From contig NZ_CP022987.1 of the NCBI RefSeq assembly GCF_004022565.1, forward strand, positions 1,674,001 through 1,738,000: a stretch of DNA of 64,000 nt. Direction: 5' to 3'. Under the pieces are notes generated by a model. That model was not told the origin of the DNA. It worked only from the letters and a program-made list of their open reading frames with translations, and did no database searches. This document shows positions 44,650 to 52,361 of the stretch, one piece after another. The DNA is from Pollutimonas thiosulfatoxidans (GTDB lineage: Bacteria > Pseudomonadota > Gammaproteobacteria > Burkholderiales > Burkholderiaceae_B). The first letter of the stretch is position 1, and every line of letters begins with the position of its first letter. Position numbers and translations under genes: made by a program.

Positions 44650-45852
44650 ATGCCCCCTACCTCTCCAACCCGTTTATCCCGCGATGCCCAGCGGCTTCTG
44701 GCGCTGACCGAAGCGCTGGCGCGCTCTGGCAGCCGTCTTGAAGACGACTGGTGGGAAAGCCGGCTTGGCGTCCTGCTCGATAAGCTGCTGCTGGGTAAAA
44801 AGAACAAGACCGTGGAGTCCGCCCTGGACTACCTGCTGGCGACCAATATCGATGCCTACGAGATCCTGGTGGAACAAGCGGAGACCGTCTCCGAGTCCAC
44901 GACGATGACCGTGGATGGCGTAGAGTATGACGCCCTGCTTTTCTCGGCGCCCGTGGTGGCCTGGACCCGCTATCAGTTGCCCGAAGGGGATTTAACGGCC
45001 GTGCAGCGCGACACGATCAGCGCGGCGCTGGCCACCCACATTGCCGCCCCCGACGCACGCCTGGCGCTTATCCCATCGCTGGTCAATTTCGATCAGATGC
45101 CACAGACCTTTCAAGAAACGCGCGCCTGGACCCAACGGCTGGCGCAGCGTGCGCTGCGTACCGGTACTGAGGCCTGCGTATTGGGCCAACCCGCCGATCC
45201 AGAGGGCTTGCTGGCCGACGCGCGCTTTGTCGTGGGCGCGATTGTCGTCAAGCGCGGCGCCGCTGTTTTCCGCTGGCAGACCAACCCTGACGACGCCGGC
45301 GCGCTGACCCGCCAGCAGTGTCTGGACGCCTGGATCGACGATTGCTCGATCACCCTGGGGCCGCTATTTACCGGCTGTCAGGTCGAATATCTGCAACCCG
45401 ACGCCTACTATGTAAACAGCCGCGAGGCCGACCGCCGTATCCGGCCGCTGGCATTGCGGGCTGCCGTGACCTGGCTGCAGACCGCCGCTCATTTGCCGGG
45501 TGGCGATTTACGCGCCGTTATTGCCGGCTGCGGCGAGGCTTCCATCGAAGAATATCGCATCGGTTTCAGCACCCGCCAAAGCAATGAAGTCGTGTACGGA
45601 TGCATCTGGCCTGTCCTGAGCAAGGAAGAGGCTGTAGCCGACGGACTGGAAGCCGGCCATGTCGACGTGCCGGACGAGATCGCGGCCCTGCTGAAGGAAA
45701 TGGGCGTGGGCGACATACGCCGCTTGCCCGGCATTTATCCGCCCGAGTTCTGCGATGACTGCGGAGCGCCGCACTTTCCCAACCCCTTGGGCGAAATGCT
45801 GCACCCCGAACTTCCGGAAGAAACCGACCTCGGGCCTGTTCATTTTCATTAA
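44650..45852 (+). CDS. DUF2863 family protein
   Basis: 400 residues from the ATG at 44650; an upstream extension would run through the acnB terminator and is rejected. The sequence (SRDAQRLLALTEALARSGSR, FQETRAWTQRLAQRALR in part, and the C-terminal FCDDCGAPHFPNPLGEMLHPE) matches the betaproteobacterial DUF2863 family as I recall it. CDDCGAPHF could bind a metal, but only two Cys are present there. Function is unknown. Its stop overlaps the earP start by one base, and the conserved company of earP-efp hints at a link to translation, though none is shown. Confidence 0.75.
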   Translation: MPPTSPTRLSRDAQRLLALTEALARSGSRLEDDWWESRLGVLLDKLLLGKKNKTVESALDYLLATNIDAYEILVEQAETVSESTTMTVDGVEYDALLFSAPVVAWTRYQLPEGDLTAVQRDTISAALATHIAAPDARLALIPSLVNFDQMPQTFQETRAWTQRLAQRALRTGTEACVLGQPADPEGLLADARFVVGAIVVKRGAAVFRWQTNPDDAGALTRQQCLDAWIDDCSITLGPLFTGCQVEYLQPDAYYVNSREADRRIRPLALRAAVTWLQTAAHLPGGDLRAVIAGCGEASIEEYRIGFSTRQSNEVVYGCIWPVLSKEEAVADGLEAGHVDVPDEIAALLKEMGVGDIRRLPGIYPPEFCDDCGAPHFPNPLGEMLHPELPEETDLGPVHFH

Positions 45853-46967
45853 TGGCGCGCCTGGGCTTCGACCTGTTCTGCCGCGTCGTCGATAACTTCG
45901 GTGATATCGGCGTCTGCTGGCGCCTGGCGCGTCAGCTGGCTGCCATGCCCCAGCAGCACACCGTACGCTTATGGGTCGACGACTTGTCAACCTTTGCCCG
46001 CATCGAACCGGCCGTCGCGCCCACGCTGGACCGACAAACCATAAGCGGCGTGGACATCGTGGCCTGGAACGACGCCAGTGCCTCGCTGGCGCCGCAAGAG
46101 ATCGTCGTGGAAGCCTTCGCCTGCGACCCCCCTGCCGCATTCATGCAACAGGCCAGGCAGCAAGATAGCCTGTGCGTGAACCTGGAATACCTCAGCGCCG
46201 AACCTTGGGTTGCGAGCTGTCACGGCTTGCCCTCACTGCAGGCCAACGGCCTGCGCAAGGTGTTCTTTTTTCCGGGGTTCACTACCGACACGGGTGGCTT
46301 GTTGCGTGAGCCCGATCTTCTGGCGATCCGTGATGCTTATCGTGCAGACCCAGGCCAACGTGCCGCCTTGCTGGTTACCGTCGGCCTGCCGACTGCGCAG
46401 ATCGCCACGCTGCTGGAGGGCGGCCGGCAAGTGCTGCTGTTTGGCTACTCGCATGCGCCGGCGAACGCGCTGCGCCAAGTTCTGGCGCAACAGCAGCAGC
46501 CGTCTGTCGTACTCGTGCCTTCGGGCGTCTGCCCCGACTTGCCGCGGGGCGCTTACGGCCAGACCTACGTTCACGATATGCCTTTTGTTGATCAAGACGG
46601 CTTTGATCGCCTGCTATGGACCAGCGACCTGAATTGCATACGGGGCGAGGATTCGCTGGTAAGGGCGCTATGGGCCGGCAAGCCCCTGCTCTGGCACATC
46701 TATCCCCAGGAAGACGGCGCACACATGCAAAAGCTGCAAGCATGGCTGGCCCTATCGCCGTTTGAAGGCATTGCAGGTCCGTTGATGAGGTGCTGGAACG
46801 ACGGCGACCCGTCCGCCGTTATTCCCTTGCTGCGCAAGGCGATGGATAACCCGGACTGGGCGCAGTGGCAAGGCGCCGCAGCGGACTGGTGCGCGCAGTT
46901 GGCCAGGCAAAATGACTTGGCAACAACACTGGCCGAGTATTGCGCGCAAAATCGTCGAAAAGGTTAA
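45852..46967 (+). CDS. earP: EF-P arginine rhamnosyltransferase EarP
   Basis: 371 residues. It attaches rhamnose from dTDP-L-rhamnose to Arg32 of EF-P. The opening FDLFCRVVDNFGDIGVCWRL contains the aspartates (14 and 18) corresponding to those reported as important in Pseudomonas EarP. The C-terminal nucleotide-sugar site includes NCIRGEDSLVRALWAGKPLL and WHIYPQEDGAH. A GT-B fold protein, formerly DUF2331. It overlaps DUF2863 by one base and is followed by efp after 81 bp. Confidence 0.95.
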   Translation: MARLGFDLFCRVVDNFGDIGVCWRLARQLAAMPQQHTVRLWVDDLSTFARIEPAVAPTLDRQTISGVDIVAWNDASASLAPQEIVVEAFACDPPAAFMQQARQQDSLCVNLEYLSAEPWVASCHGLPSLQANGLRKVFFFPGFTTDTGGLLREPDLLAIRDAYRADPGQRAALLVTVGLPTAQIATLLEGGRQVLLFGYSHAPANALRQVLAQQQQPSVVLVPSGVCPDLPRGAYGQTYVHDMPFVDQDGFDRLLWTSDLNCIRGEDSLVRALWAGKPLLWHIYPQEDGAHMQKLQAWLALSPFEGIAGPLMRCWNDGDPSAVIPLLRKAMDNPDWAQWQGAAADWCAQLARQNDLATTLAEYCAQNRRKG

Positions 46968-47048
46968 AATAGTGGGTTTTACAAGACATGCTCCGGCCCG
47001 GCAGTACAACTGGCGGAGCAATTTAAATTCCCCGGAGTTCTCTACTAT

Positions 47049-47606
47049 ATGAAAACCGCACAAGAATTGCGCGTTGGTAACGTTGTGATGGTGGGCACCG
47101 ATCCGCTCGTCGTCCAGAAAGCCGAATACAACAAATCTGGCCGTAACTCGGCGGTCGTCAAGCTGAAATTCAAGAACCTGCTAACCGGCTCGGGCAGCGA
47201 ATCCGTCTACAAGGCCGACGAAAAATTCGAAATCGTCGTCCTGGAAAATCGCGAGTGCACCTATTCGTACTACGCCGATCCGATGTACGTCTTCATGGAC
47301 GAAGAGTACAACCAGCACGAAGTCGAAGCTGAAAGCATGGGCGATGCGCTGAACTACCTGGAAGAAGGCATGAAGGTCGCCGTCGTGCTGTACGAAGGCC
47401 GCGCCATCTCGGTCGACCTGCCCACCATCGTCGTGCGCGAAATTATCTACACCGAGCCGGCCGTCAAAGGCGACACCTCGGGCAAGGTACTCAAGCCCGC
47501 CAAGACCAGCACCGGCATGGAAGTGGCCGTACCCCTGTTCTGCAATATCGGCGACAAAATCGAGATCGACACGCGTACCGGCGAATACCGCAGCCGCGCG
47601 ATGTAA
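47049..47606 (+). CDS. efp: Elongation factor P (Arg32 type)
   Basis: 185 residues. It relieves ribosome stalling at polyproline. The tip loop reads NKSGRNSAVV, putting Arg at position 32 where E. coli has the lysylated Lys34. This is the EarP-dependent class, consistent with adjacent earP. The three EF-P domains are intact, with CNIGDKIEIDTRTGEYRSR at the C-terminus. A TAAAAT box overlapping the earP stop (46965-46970) could be its own -10, but no good -35 is seen. Confidence 0.97.
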   Translation: MKTAQELRVGNVVMVGTDPLVVQKAEYNKSGRNSAVVKLKFKNLLTGSGSESVYKADEKFEIVVLENRECTYSYYADPMYVFMDEEYNQHEVEAESMGDALNYLEEGMKVAVVLYEGRAISVDLPTIVVREIIYTEPAVKGDTSGKVLKPAKTSTGMEVAVPLFCNIGDKIEIDTRTGEYRSRAM

Positions 47607-47608
47607 AA

Positions 47609-47632
47609 AAGCGAGGCGTGTGCGCCTCGCTT
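47609..47632. terminator. Bidirectional terminator between efp and DUF1178 gene
   Basis: A 10-bp stem AAGCGAGGCG / CGCCTCGCTT with a 4-nt loop, 3 nt after the efp stop. On the minus strand it is followed by six T residues, so it serves the DUF1178 gene best and probably efp as well. Confidence 0.8.
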
Positions 47633-47636
47633 GCGC

Positions 47637-48125
47637 CTATTGCAGGCGCTCATCATCCAGAAAATCCGGGACCGGCATCACTGCGATGCCGTCCTGCGCC
47701 AGCGCTTCTTGTTCTTCCAAGGTGGCTGTGCCGCGTATGGCGCGCTCTTGCGTTTCGCCCTCATGCATCTTGCGAGCCTCGTCGGCAAAGCGCGGGCCGA
47801 CATTCTCGGCGCTACGCAACATGCTGCGTATGCGCCGCAAAACTTCAGCCTGCAACTGCTGCATCCGCGATGATGCCGGCGCCGCCACGGCGGTGCCGCC
47901 CGCTTGCTTGCCTGACGGCGAGGCACGCGAGGGCGCATCCTCCTGACGAAGATGGCTGACGTTAAGCCGTGGAGCCGAGAGCATCTTGCTGACCTCGTTG
48001 CTGTTGCACACAGGGCAAGTGAGCAATCCGCGTTGGTGCTGGGATTCGTAGCTGTCTTCCGAGCCAAACCATCCTTCGAAGACGTGACCCTGCTGACACT
48101 GGAGATCAAAAACTTTTAATGACAT
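47637..48125 (-). CDS. DUF1178 family protein
   Basis: 162 residues. The N-terminus MSLKVFDLQCQQGHVFEGWF and LLTCPVCNSNEVSKMLSAP with Cys10, His14 and the CPVC pair resemble a zinc-ribbon, the mark of DUF1178 (COG5319). A variable middle (about 62-95) precedes a helical region with RIRSMLRSAENVGPRFADEA and AIRGTATLEEQEAL. Function is unknown. Convergent with efp; the ABC cluster lies about 55 bp downstream on the same strand. Confidence 0.88.
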   Translation of the reverse strand: MSLKVFDLQCQQGHVFEGWFGSEDSYESQHQRGLLTCPVCNSNEVSKMLSAPRLNVSHLRQEDAPSRASPSGKQAGGTAVAAPASSRMQQLQAEVLRRIRSMLRSAENVGPRFADEARKMHEGETQERAIRGTATLEEQEALAQDGIAVMPVPDFLDDERLQ

Positions 48126-48179
48126 GGCTTCAATATGCGGGCGAAAGCGCTGAATTCAAGGCTGCGGTGGCCTTCGGAC

Positions 48180-49877
48180 CTACAGGCGCGGGACGGCGGC
48201 CAGCAGACGCTGCGTCTGTTCATGCTGCGGTCGGTGCAGAACAGCTTCAGTCGCACCGGCCTCCACGATGCGTCCTTCGTGCATGATCGCGATGCGATCC
48301 GATAAATACTCGACCACGCCGAAATTATGGGTGATGAACAGATAGGCCATGCCGAACTCCGCCTGCAGGTCTTGCAGCAGATCCAGTATCTGGGCCTGTA
48401 CTGAGACATCCAGCGCCGACGTTGGTTCATCGCAAATCAGCACAGCCGGCTCGACCGCCAAGGCCCGCGCAATTGCCACACGTTGCCGCTGGCCCCCGGA
48501 AAACTCGTGGGGATAGCGATCGGCGGTATTGTCCGGCAAGCCCACCCGCTCGAGCAGCCGGCCTATCTGTGCCGCCCGTTCGGCGCGCGATCGATCTGGC
48601 CGCAAGGCGGCGATGCCTTCGTCAAGGATGTCGCCCACCAGCATACGCGGATCCAAAGACGCGTAAGGATCCTGAAAAACGATCTGTATGCTCTGGCGCA
48701 AGCGGCGCAGTTGGCGGCCGCGGGCCTGCAACAGGTCTTGGCCCTGCAGGCTGGCTTTTCCGCCGACCTGCACCTGCTTGTCCAGGAGGCGCAAGAGCGC
48801 CTTTGCGGTTGTGGTCTTCCCACAACCCGACTCTCCCAGCAATGCCAAGGTCTCCCCCGCCCGCAAGTCGAACGACACATCGTCGACAATACGCAGGGGC
48901 TTGCCGCCAGTCCGCCAGAACCCGCCCCTGGGCTTATAGGACACAGACAAATGCTCGACGACCAATACCGGCTCCGCGCCCGGTGTAGCGCTGGCGTGCC
49001 TGCGCGGCAAACCAGGCGACAAGGTCCCCGCCGCAAGGGATGGGTCCTGAGCAGACAACACCTGACCGCGCTTGGCGAACGTGGGGATGGCTGCAAGCAA
49101 CTGGCGCGCATAGGGATGGCGGGGCGCCGCAAAGAAGCTTGCGGCATCAACGGTTTCGACGATCTCGCCGGCACGCATCAGGGCCACATAGTCCGCCACG
49201 TTCTTTACCACAGCCAAATCATGCGTAATCAATAAAATGGCCAGACCCATTTCCTTCTGGATATCGGCCAGCAGATCGAGAATCTGGGCTTGAACCGTAA
49301 CGTCCAGCGCGGTGGTTGGCTCGTCGGCGATCAACAGGCGCGGTTCGGCCGCCAGGGCGATGGCGATCATGATGCGCTGCTTCTGCCCACCGGAAAACTG
49401 GAAGGGGTAATCGTTCAGCCGTCGATCAGCCTCCGGAATACCCACGCGACGCAGCCACCAGGCGGCACGCTCTGCCAGCGCCTTGCCCCGATAACCGGTG
49501 TGCGCGCGCAAGGTTTCATATAGCTGCTGGCCGATCGTCATGACCGGATTCAGGCTGGTGGCCGGCTCCTGGAAGATAATGCCGATGCTGCCCCCGCGCA
49601 CATCGCGCATGGCGCGTTCGGACAGCGTCGCCAGCTCGGTGTCGCCCAGACGGATCCGGCCTGCACTGATGCTGCCGGCATCGGGCAGCAGACGCAGCAG
49701 CGCCAGGGCAGTCATGCTTTTGCCGCAGCCCGACTCGCCCACCAGTGCAAAGGTCTGGCCATGCTTGATCGTCAATTGCAATGACTTGACGGCCTCGGCG
49801 ATGCCAGTGTCGCCTGCAATCTGCACCGACAGGCCTTCCACCGTCAAGACGGTCGCGGAACTTCCGGTGGCGCTCAT
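48180..49877 (-). CDS. Peptide-type ABC transporter ATP-binding protein (two fused NBDs, YejF-like)
   Basis: 565 residues from the ATG at 49875-49877. Two complete nucleotide-binding domains in tandem: NBD1 (about 8-265) with GESGCGKS, FSGGQKQR and LLIADEPTTALDV; NBD2 (about 295-560) with GESGCGKTTTA, EFSGGQRQRVAIA and LICDEPTSALDV. This fused form is seen in YejF and similar peptide or microcin importers. Its ATG overlaps the permease stop (ATGA). It powers the transporter encoded upstream on the same strand. Confidence 0.9.
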   Translation of the reverse strand: MSATGSSATVLTVEGLSVQIAGDTGIAEAVKSLQLTIKHGQTFALVGESGCGKSMTALALLRLLPDAGSISAGRIRLGDTELATLSERAMRDVRGGSIGIIFQEPATSLNPVMTIGQQLYETLRAHTGYRGKALAERAAWWLRRVGIPEADRRLNDYPFQFSGGQKQRIMIAIALAAEPRLLIADEPTTALDVTVQAQILDLLADIQKEMGLAILLITHDLAVVKNVADYVALMRAGEIVETVDAASFFAAPRHPYARQLLAAIPTFAKRGQVLSAQDPSLAAGTLSPGLPRRHASATPGAEPVLVVEHLSVSYKPRGGFWRTGGKPLRIVDDVSFDLRAGETLALLGESGCGKTTTAKALLRLLDKQVQVGGKASLQGQDLLQARGRQLRRLRQSIQIVFQDPYASLDPRMLVGDILDEGIAALRPDRSRAERAAQIGRLLERVGLPDNTADRYPHEFSGGQRQRVAIARALAVEPAVLICDEPTSALDVSVQAQILDLLQDLQAEFGMAYLFITHNFGVVEYLSDRIAIMHEGRIVEAGATEAVLHRPQHEQTQRLLAAVPRL

Positions 49878-51379
49878 CGCTCTGCCCCTGAAGCGTTGGC
49901 GCCTGCGTCCGCCGCGGGGACAGTCAGCACAGGGGCAGCCCGGGCGAGCCGCGCTGAACGGAAACGCCGTGTGCGGGGATCGAACGCGTCCTGTACCGCA
50001 TCGGCAAAGATATTGGCGGACAGCACCAGCGCCAGCAGGAATAAAAAAGCGCCCAGCAAGTTCCACCAGATCATGGGATCGCGCGACATTTCCAGGCGAG
50101 CTGCATCGATCATGGTTCCGAAAGATGGCGTGCTGGGGTCCACGCCTATGCCCAGGTAAGACAGCACCGCTTCGTAGAGCACCAGGCTGGAAAATTCCAG
50201 TACCAGCGTGATCAACACGATGTGCATGAGATTAGGCAGCAAATGGCGCCGCATGATGCGCCAGTGCCCTACCCCGAAGGCCCGCGCTGCCTGCACGTAC
50301 TCCAGTTCTCGAAGTTTCAGTGTTTCGGCGCGCAGCAGCCGGCACAAGCCGGCCCAGCCGGTCAGGCCAAGAATCATGCACAGCATGAACAGACGCAAGT
50401 CGGCGCGGGCGGCGACCGTATCGAAAAGCTCCGGGTTGTTGTCGATGTAGACCTGCATCATCAGCACGCAGGCGGCAATCAGCAAGACGCCGGGTATGGA
50501 GGTCAGCGTGGTGTAGATGTACTGAATGACATCATCGACCCGACCCTTGAAGTAGCCCGCCGCGATGCCGAACATCAAGGCGGGGGGCAGCATGGCCAGC
50601 GTGGTCAAGGTGCCAATGACCAGTGCCGTGCGTATGCTCTTCAGGCACTGCCACAACACGTCGTTGCCCGTGCGGTCCGTGCCCAGCACATGGTAGTTGC
50701 CGCCCAGCACCAGCGCGACCGACCCAAGCACCAGAAGCAGGCTGGCGGTGATCCAGACAGCTCGCCAAGGGAGGTCGTTTTCGCCACGCCACCACGCCCG
50801 CCAGGCAGCAGACCAACTGGGGCTGGCGACCCGGTGCGCGAGCGTCAATAGCAAGGCTGCCAGCAATGACAGGGCCGCGCCTACTGCCAGTCCGGTTAAT
50901 ACCCGGCGGGAGATGTCCGCTACATGCTCGGCCTCAGTGTCGATACCCAGCCCGGCGTACTTCAGTCGTGGAAAATCGCGTACCGGCTGGCCATCGATCA
51001 ATTCCGTTTCCTTGGTGAACTGACGTATGGCCAAGGGTGCCGAATAGGTTTTCTCGCGCTGCGCCAGCTGCGTCAACGACAACAAATCATCCAATGCCGA
51101 ACGCAATACCGGCGAATAGACTGGCGCAGGTGCCGGATCTGTGGCGCTGGCACCCGCGATGGGCGGCAACAAGGGGCGGTAATGTATGGAGTCAAGCACA
51201 CCTAGCGTAATGAAAGTCAGCAGCACCACGGCGGCGCACATAGCCGATGGCGTGCGGGCCACACTGCGCCAGGCCGATCGCAACGCCGCGCTGCGCCTGG
51301 CCCGCCATACATAAAACAGCATGGCCAGCACCAGGAAGTACACAAAAACGTCAGTCCACAGGAAAACAAAGCTAGGCAT
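49874..51379 (-). CDS. Peptide-type ABC permease, DppC/YejE-like with enlarged N-terminus
   Basis: 501 residues, against about 300-340 for DppC or YejE. The C-terminal 270 residues are a normal permease: HVLGTDRTGNDVLWQ (about 231-245), six-helix core, and the EAA loop RAETLKLRELEYVQAARAFG in part near 355-372. The first 230 residues hold about four extra hydrophobic segments (near 8-25, 46-64, 163-184, 207-228) and a soluble stretch (about 66-160) that is probably periplasmic. It overlaps the ATPase start by 4 nt and lies 4 nt after the other permease. Confidence 0.87.
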   Translation of the reverse strand: MPSFVFLWTDVFVYFLVLAMLFYVWRARRSAALRSAWRSVARTPSAMCAAVVLLTFITLGVLDSIHYRPLLPPIAGASATDPAPAPVYSPVLRSALDDLLSLTQLAQREKTYSAPLAIRQFTKETELIDGQPVRDFPRLKYAGLGIDTEAEHVADISRRVLTGLAVGAALSLLAALLLTLAHRVASPSWSAAWRAWWRGENDLPWRAVWITASLLLVLGSVALVLGGNYHVLGTDRTGNDVLWQCLKSIRTALVIGTLTTLAMLPPALMFGIAAGYFKGRVDDVIQYIYTTLTSIPGVLLIAACVLMMQVYIDNNPELFDTVAARADLRLFMLCMILGLTGWAGLCRLLRAETLKLRELEYVQAARAFGVGHWRIMRRHLLPNLMHIVLITLVLEFSSLVLYEAVLSYLGIGVDPSTPSFGTMIDAARLEMSRDPMIWWNLLGAFLFLLALVLSANIFADAVQDAFDPRTRRFRSARLARAAPVLTVPAADAGANASGAER

Positions 51380-51383
51380 GGCG

Positions 51384-52361
51384 CTACTCGAACCGGACTC
51401 GTGGATCGACCAGCGTATAGGAAAGATCCGCCAGTATCAGTCCCACGATGTACAGGGCGGAGCCCAGGAAGACCATGGCGCGGACGATGGAGAAATCCTG
51501 CGCGTTGATCGCGTCTATGGTGTAGCTGCCCAGGCCGGGAATACCAAAAAACGACTCCGAGATAAGACTGCCCATGAACAACAGCGGGATGGCGGACACG
51601 GTGCCCGTGAGTATCGGCAACATGGCATTACGCAGCACATGCCGAAAGAGCACGACGCGTTCAGCCAGGCCTTTGGCACGCGCTGTACGCACATAGTCCT
51701 TGCTGGCCTCTTCCAGGAACAAGGTGCGATAGAACCGTGCCTGAGCCCCCAAGCCTGAAATAATCCCGATCAGCACCGGCAGGATAAGAAACCGTATGCT
51801 GTTCCAGCCATCCACAAAACCCGAGTACGGCACCCAGCGCAACACTTTGGCAAACAGCCATTGCCCGGCGATGATATAGAACAGGCCCGAAATCGAAAGC
51901 AAGACCACGCAGATCACCACCCCCGCGAAATCCAGCCGCGTGCCTTTGAAAAACACCAGCAGCAAGGCAAAAGCAATACAAACGAACAGGCCCAATGCAA
52001 AGGTCGGCAGCGCCAGGGCCAGGCTGGGACCCATCCGGGTCGCGATCTCGTGGCTGATGTCGCGGCCATCATCTGAAAATCCGAAGTCCATGCGCAACAG
52101 AGGCACTGAGCGGGTATAAAAAATGGTGTCCGTCCATTGCGCGGCGCCGCTGGCCTGCGTGTTGACGAACAAGGGTTTGTCGTAGCCCCGCTGCACCTTC
52201 CAGCGGTCGATGGCGGTTTGGCTGACACGCTGCCCGCCTATGGAAAGGCGGGCCATATCGTCTGGCGTGTTGACCGCGAAGAACAGCACGAAGGTCAGCA
52301 GGTTGACGCCCAATAGAATCAGCATGCCATACAGCAGGCGCCGGACGGTATAACGGATCAT
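51384..52361 (-). CDS. Peptide-type ABC permease, DppB/YejB-like
   Basis: 325 residues, normal size. MIRYTVRRLLYGMLILLGVN is the standard first helix of this family. The EAA loop contains FLEEASKDYVRTARAKGLAE (about 226-245), and the C-terminus FLGSALYIVGLILADLSYTLVDPRVRF is typical. With the DppC-like protein it forms the membrane channel. The ATG overlaps the binding-protein stop by 4 nt. Confidence 0.92.
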   Translation of the reverse strand: MIRYTVRRLLYGMLILLGVNLLTFVLFFAVNTPDDMARLSIGGQRVSQTAIDRWKVQRGYDKPLFVNTQASGAAQWTDTIFYTRSVPLLRMDFGFSDDGRDISHEIATRMGPSLALALPTFALGLFVCIAFALLLVFFKGTRLDFAGVVICVVLLSISGLFYIIAGQWLFAKVLRWVPYSGFVDGWNSIRFLILPVLIGIISGLGAQARFYRTLFLEEASKDYVRTARAKGLAERVVLFRHVLRNAMLPILTGTVSAIPLLFMGSLISESFFGIPGLGSYTIDAINAQDFSIVRAMVFLGSALYIVGLILADLSYTLVDPRVRFE

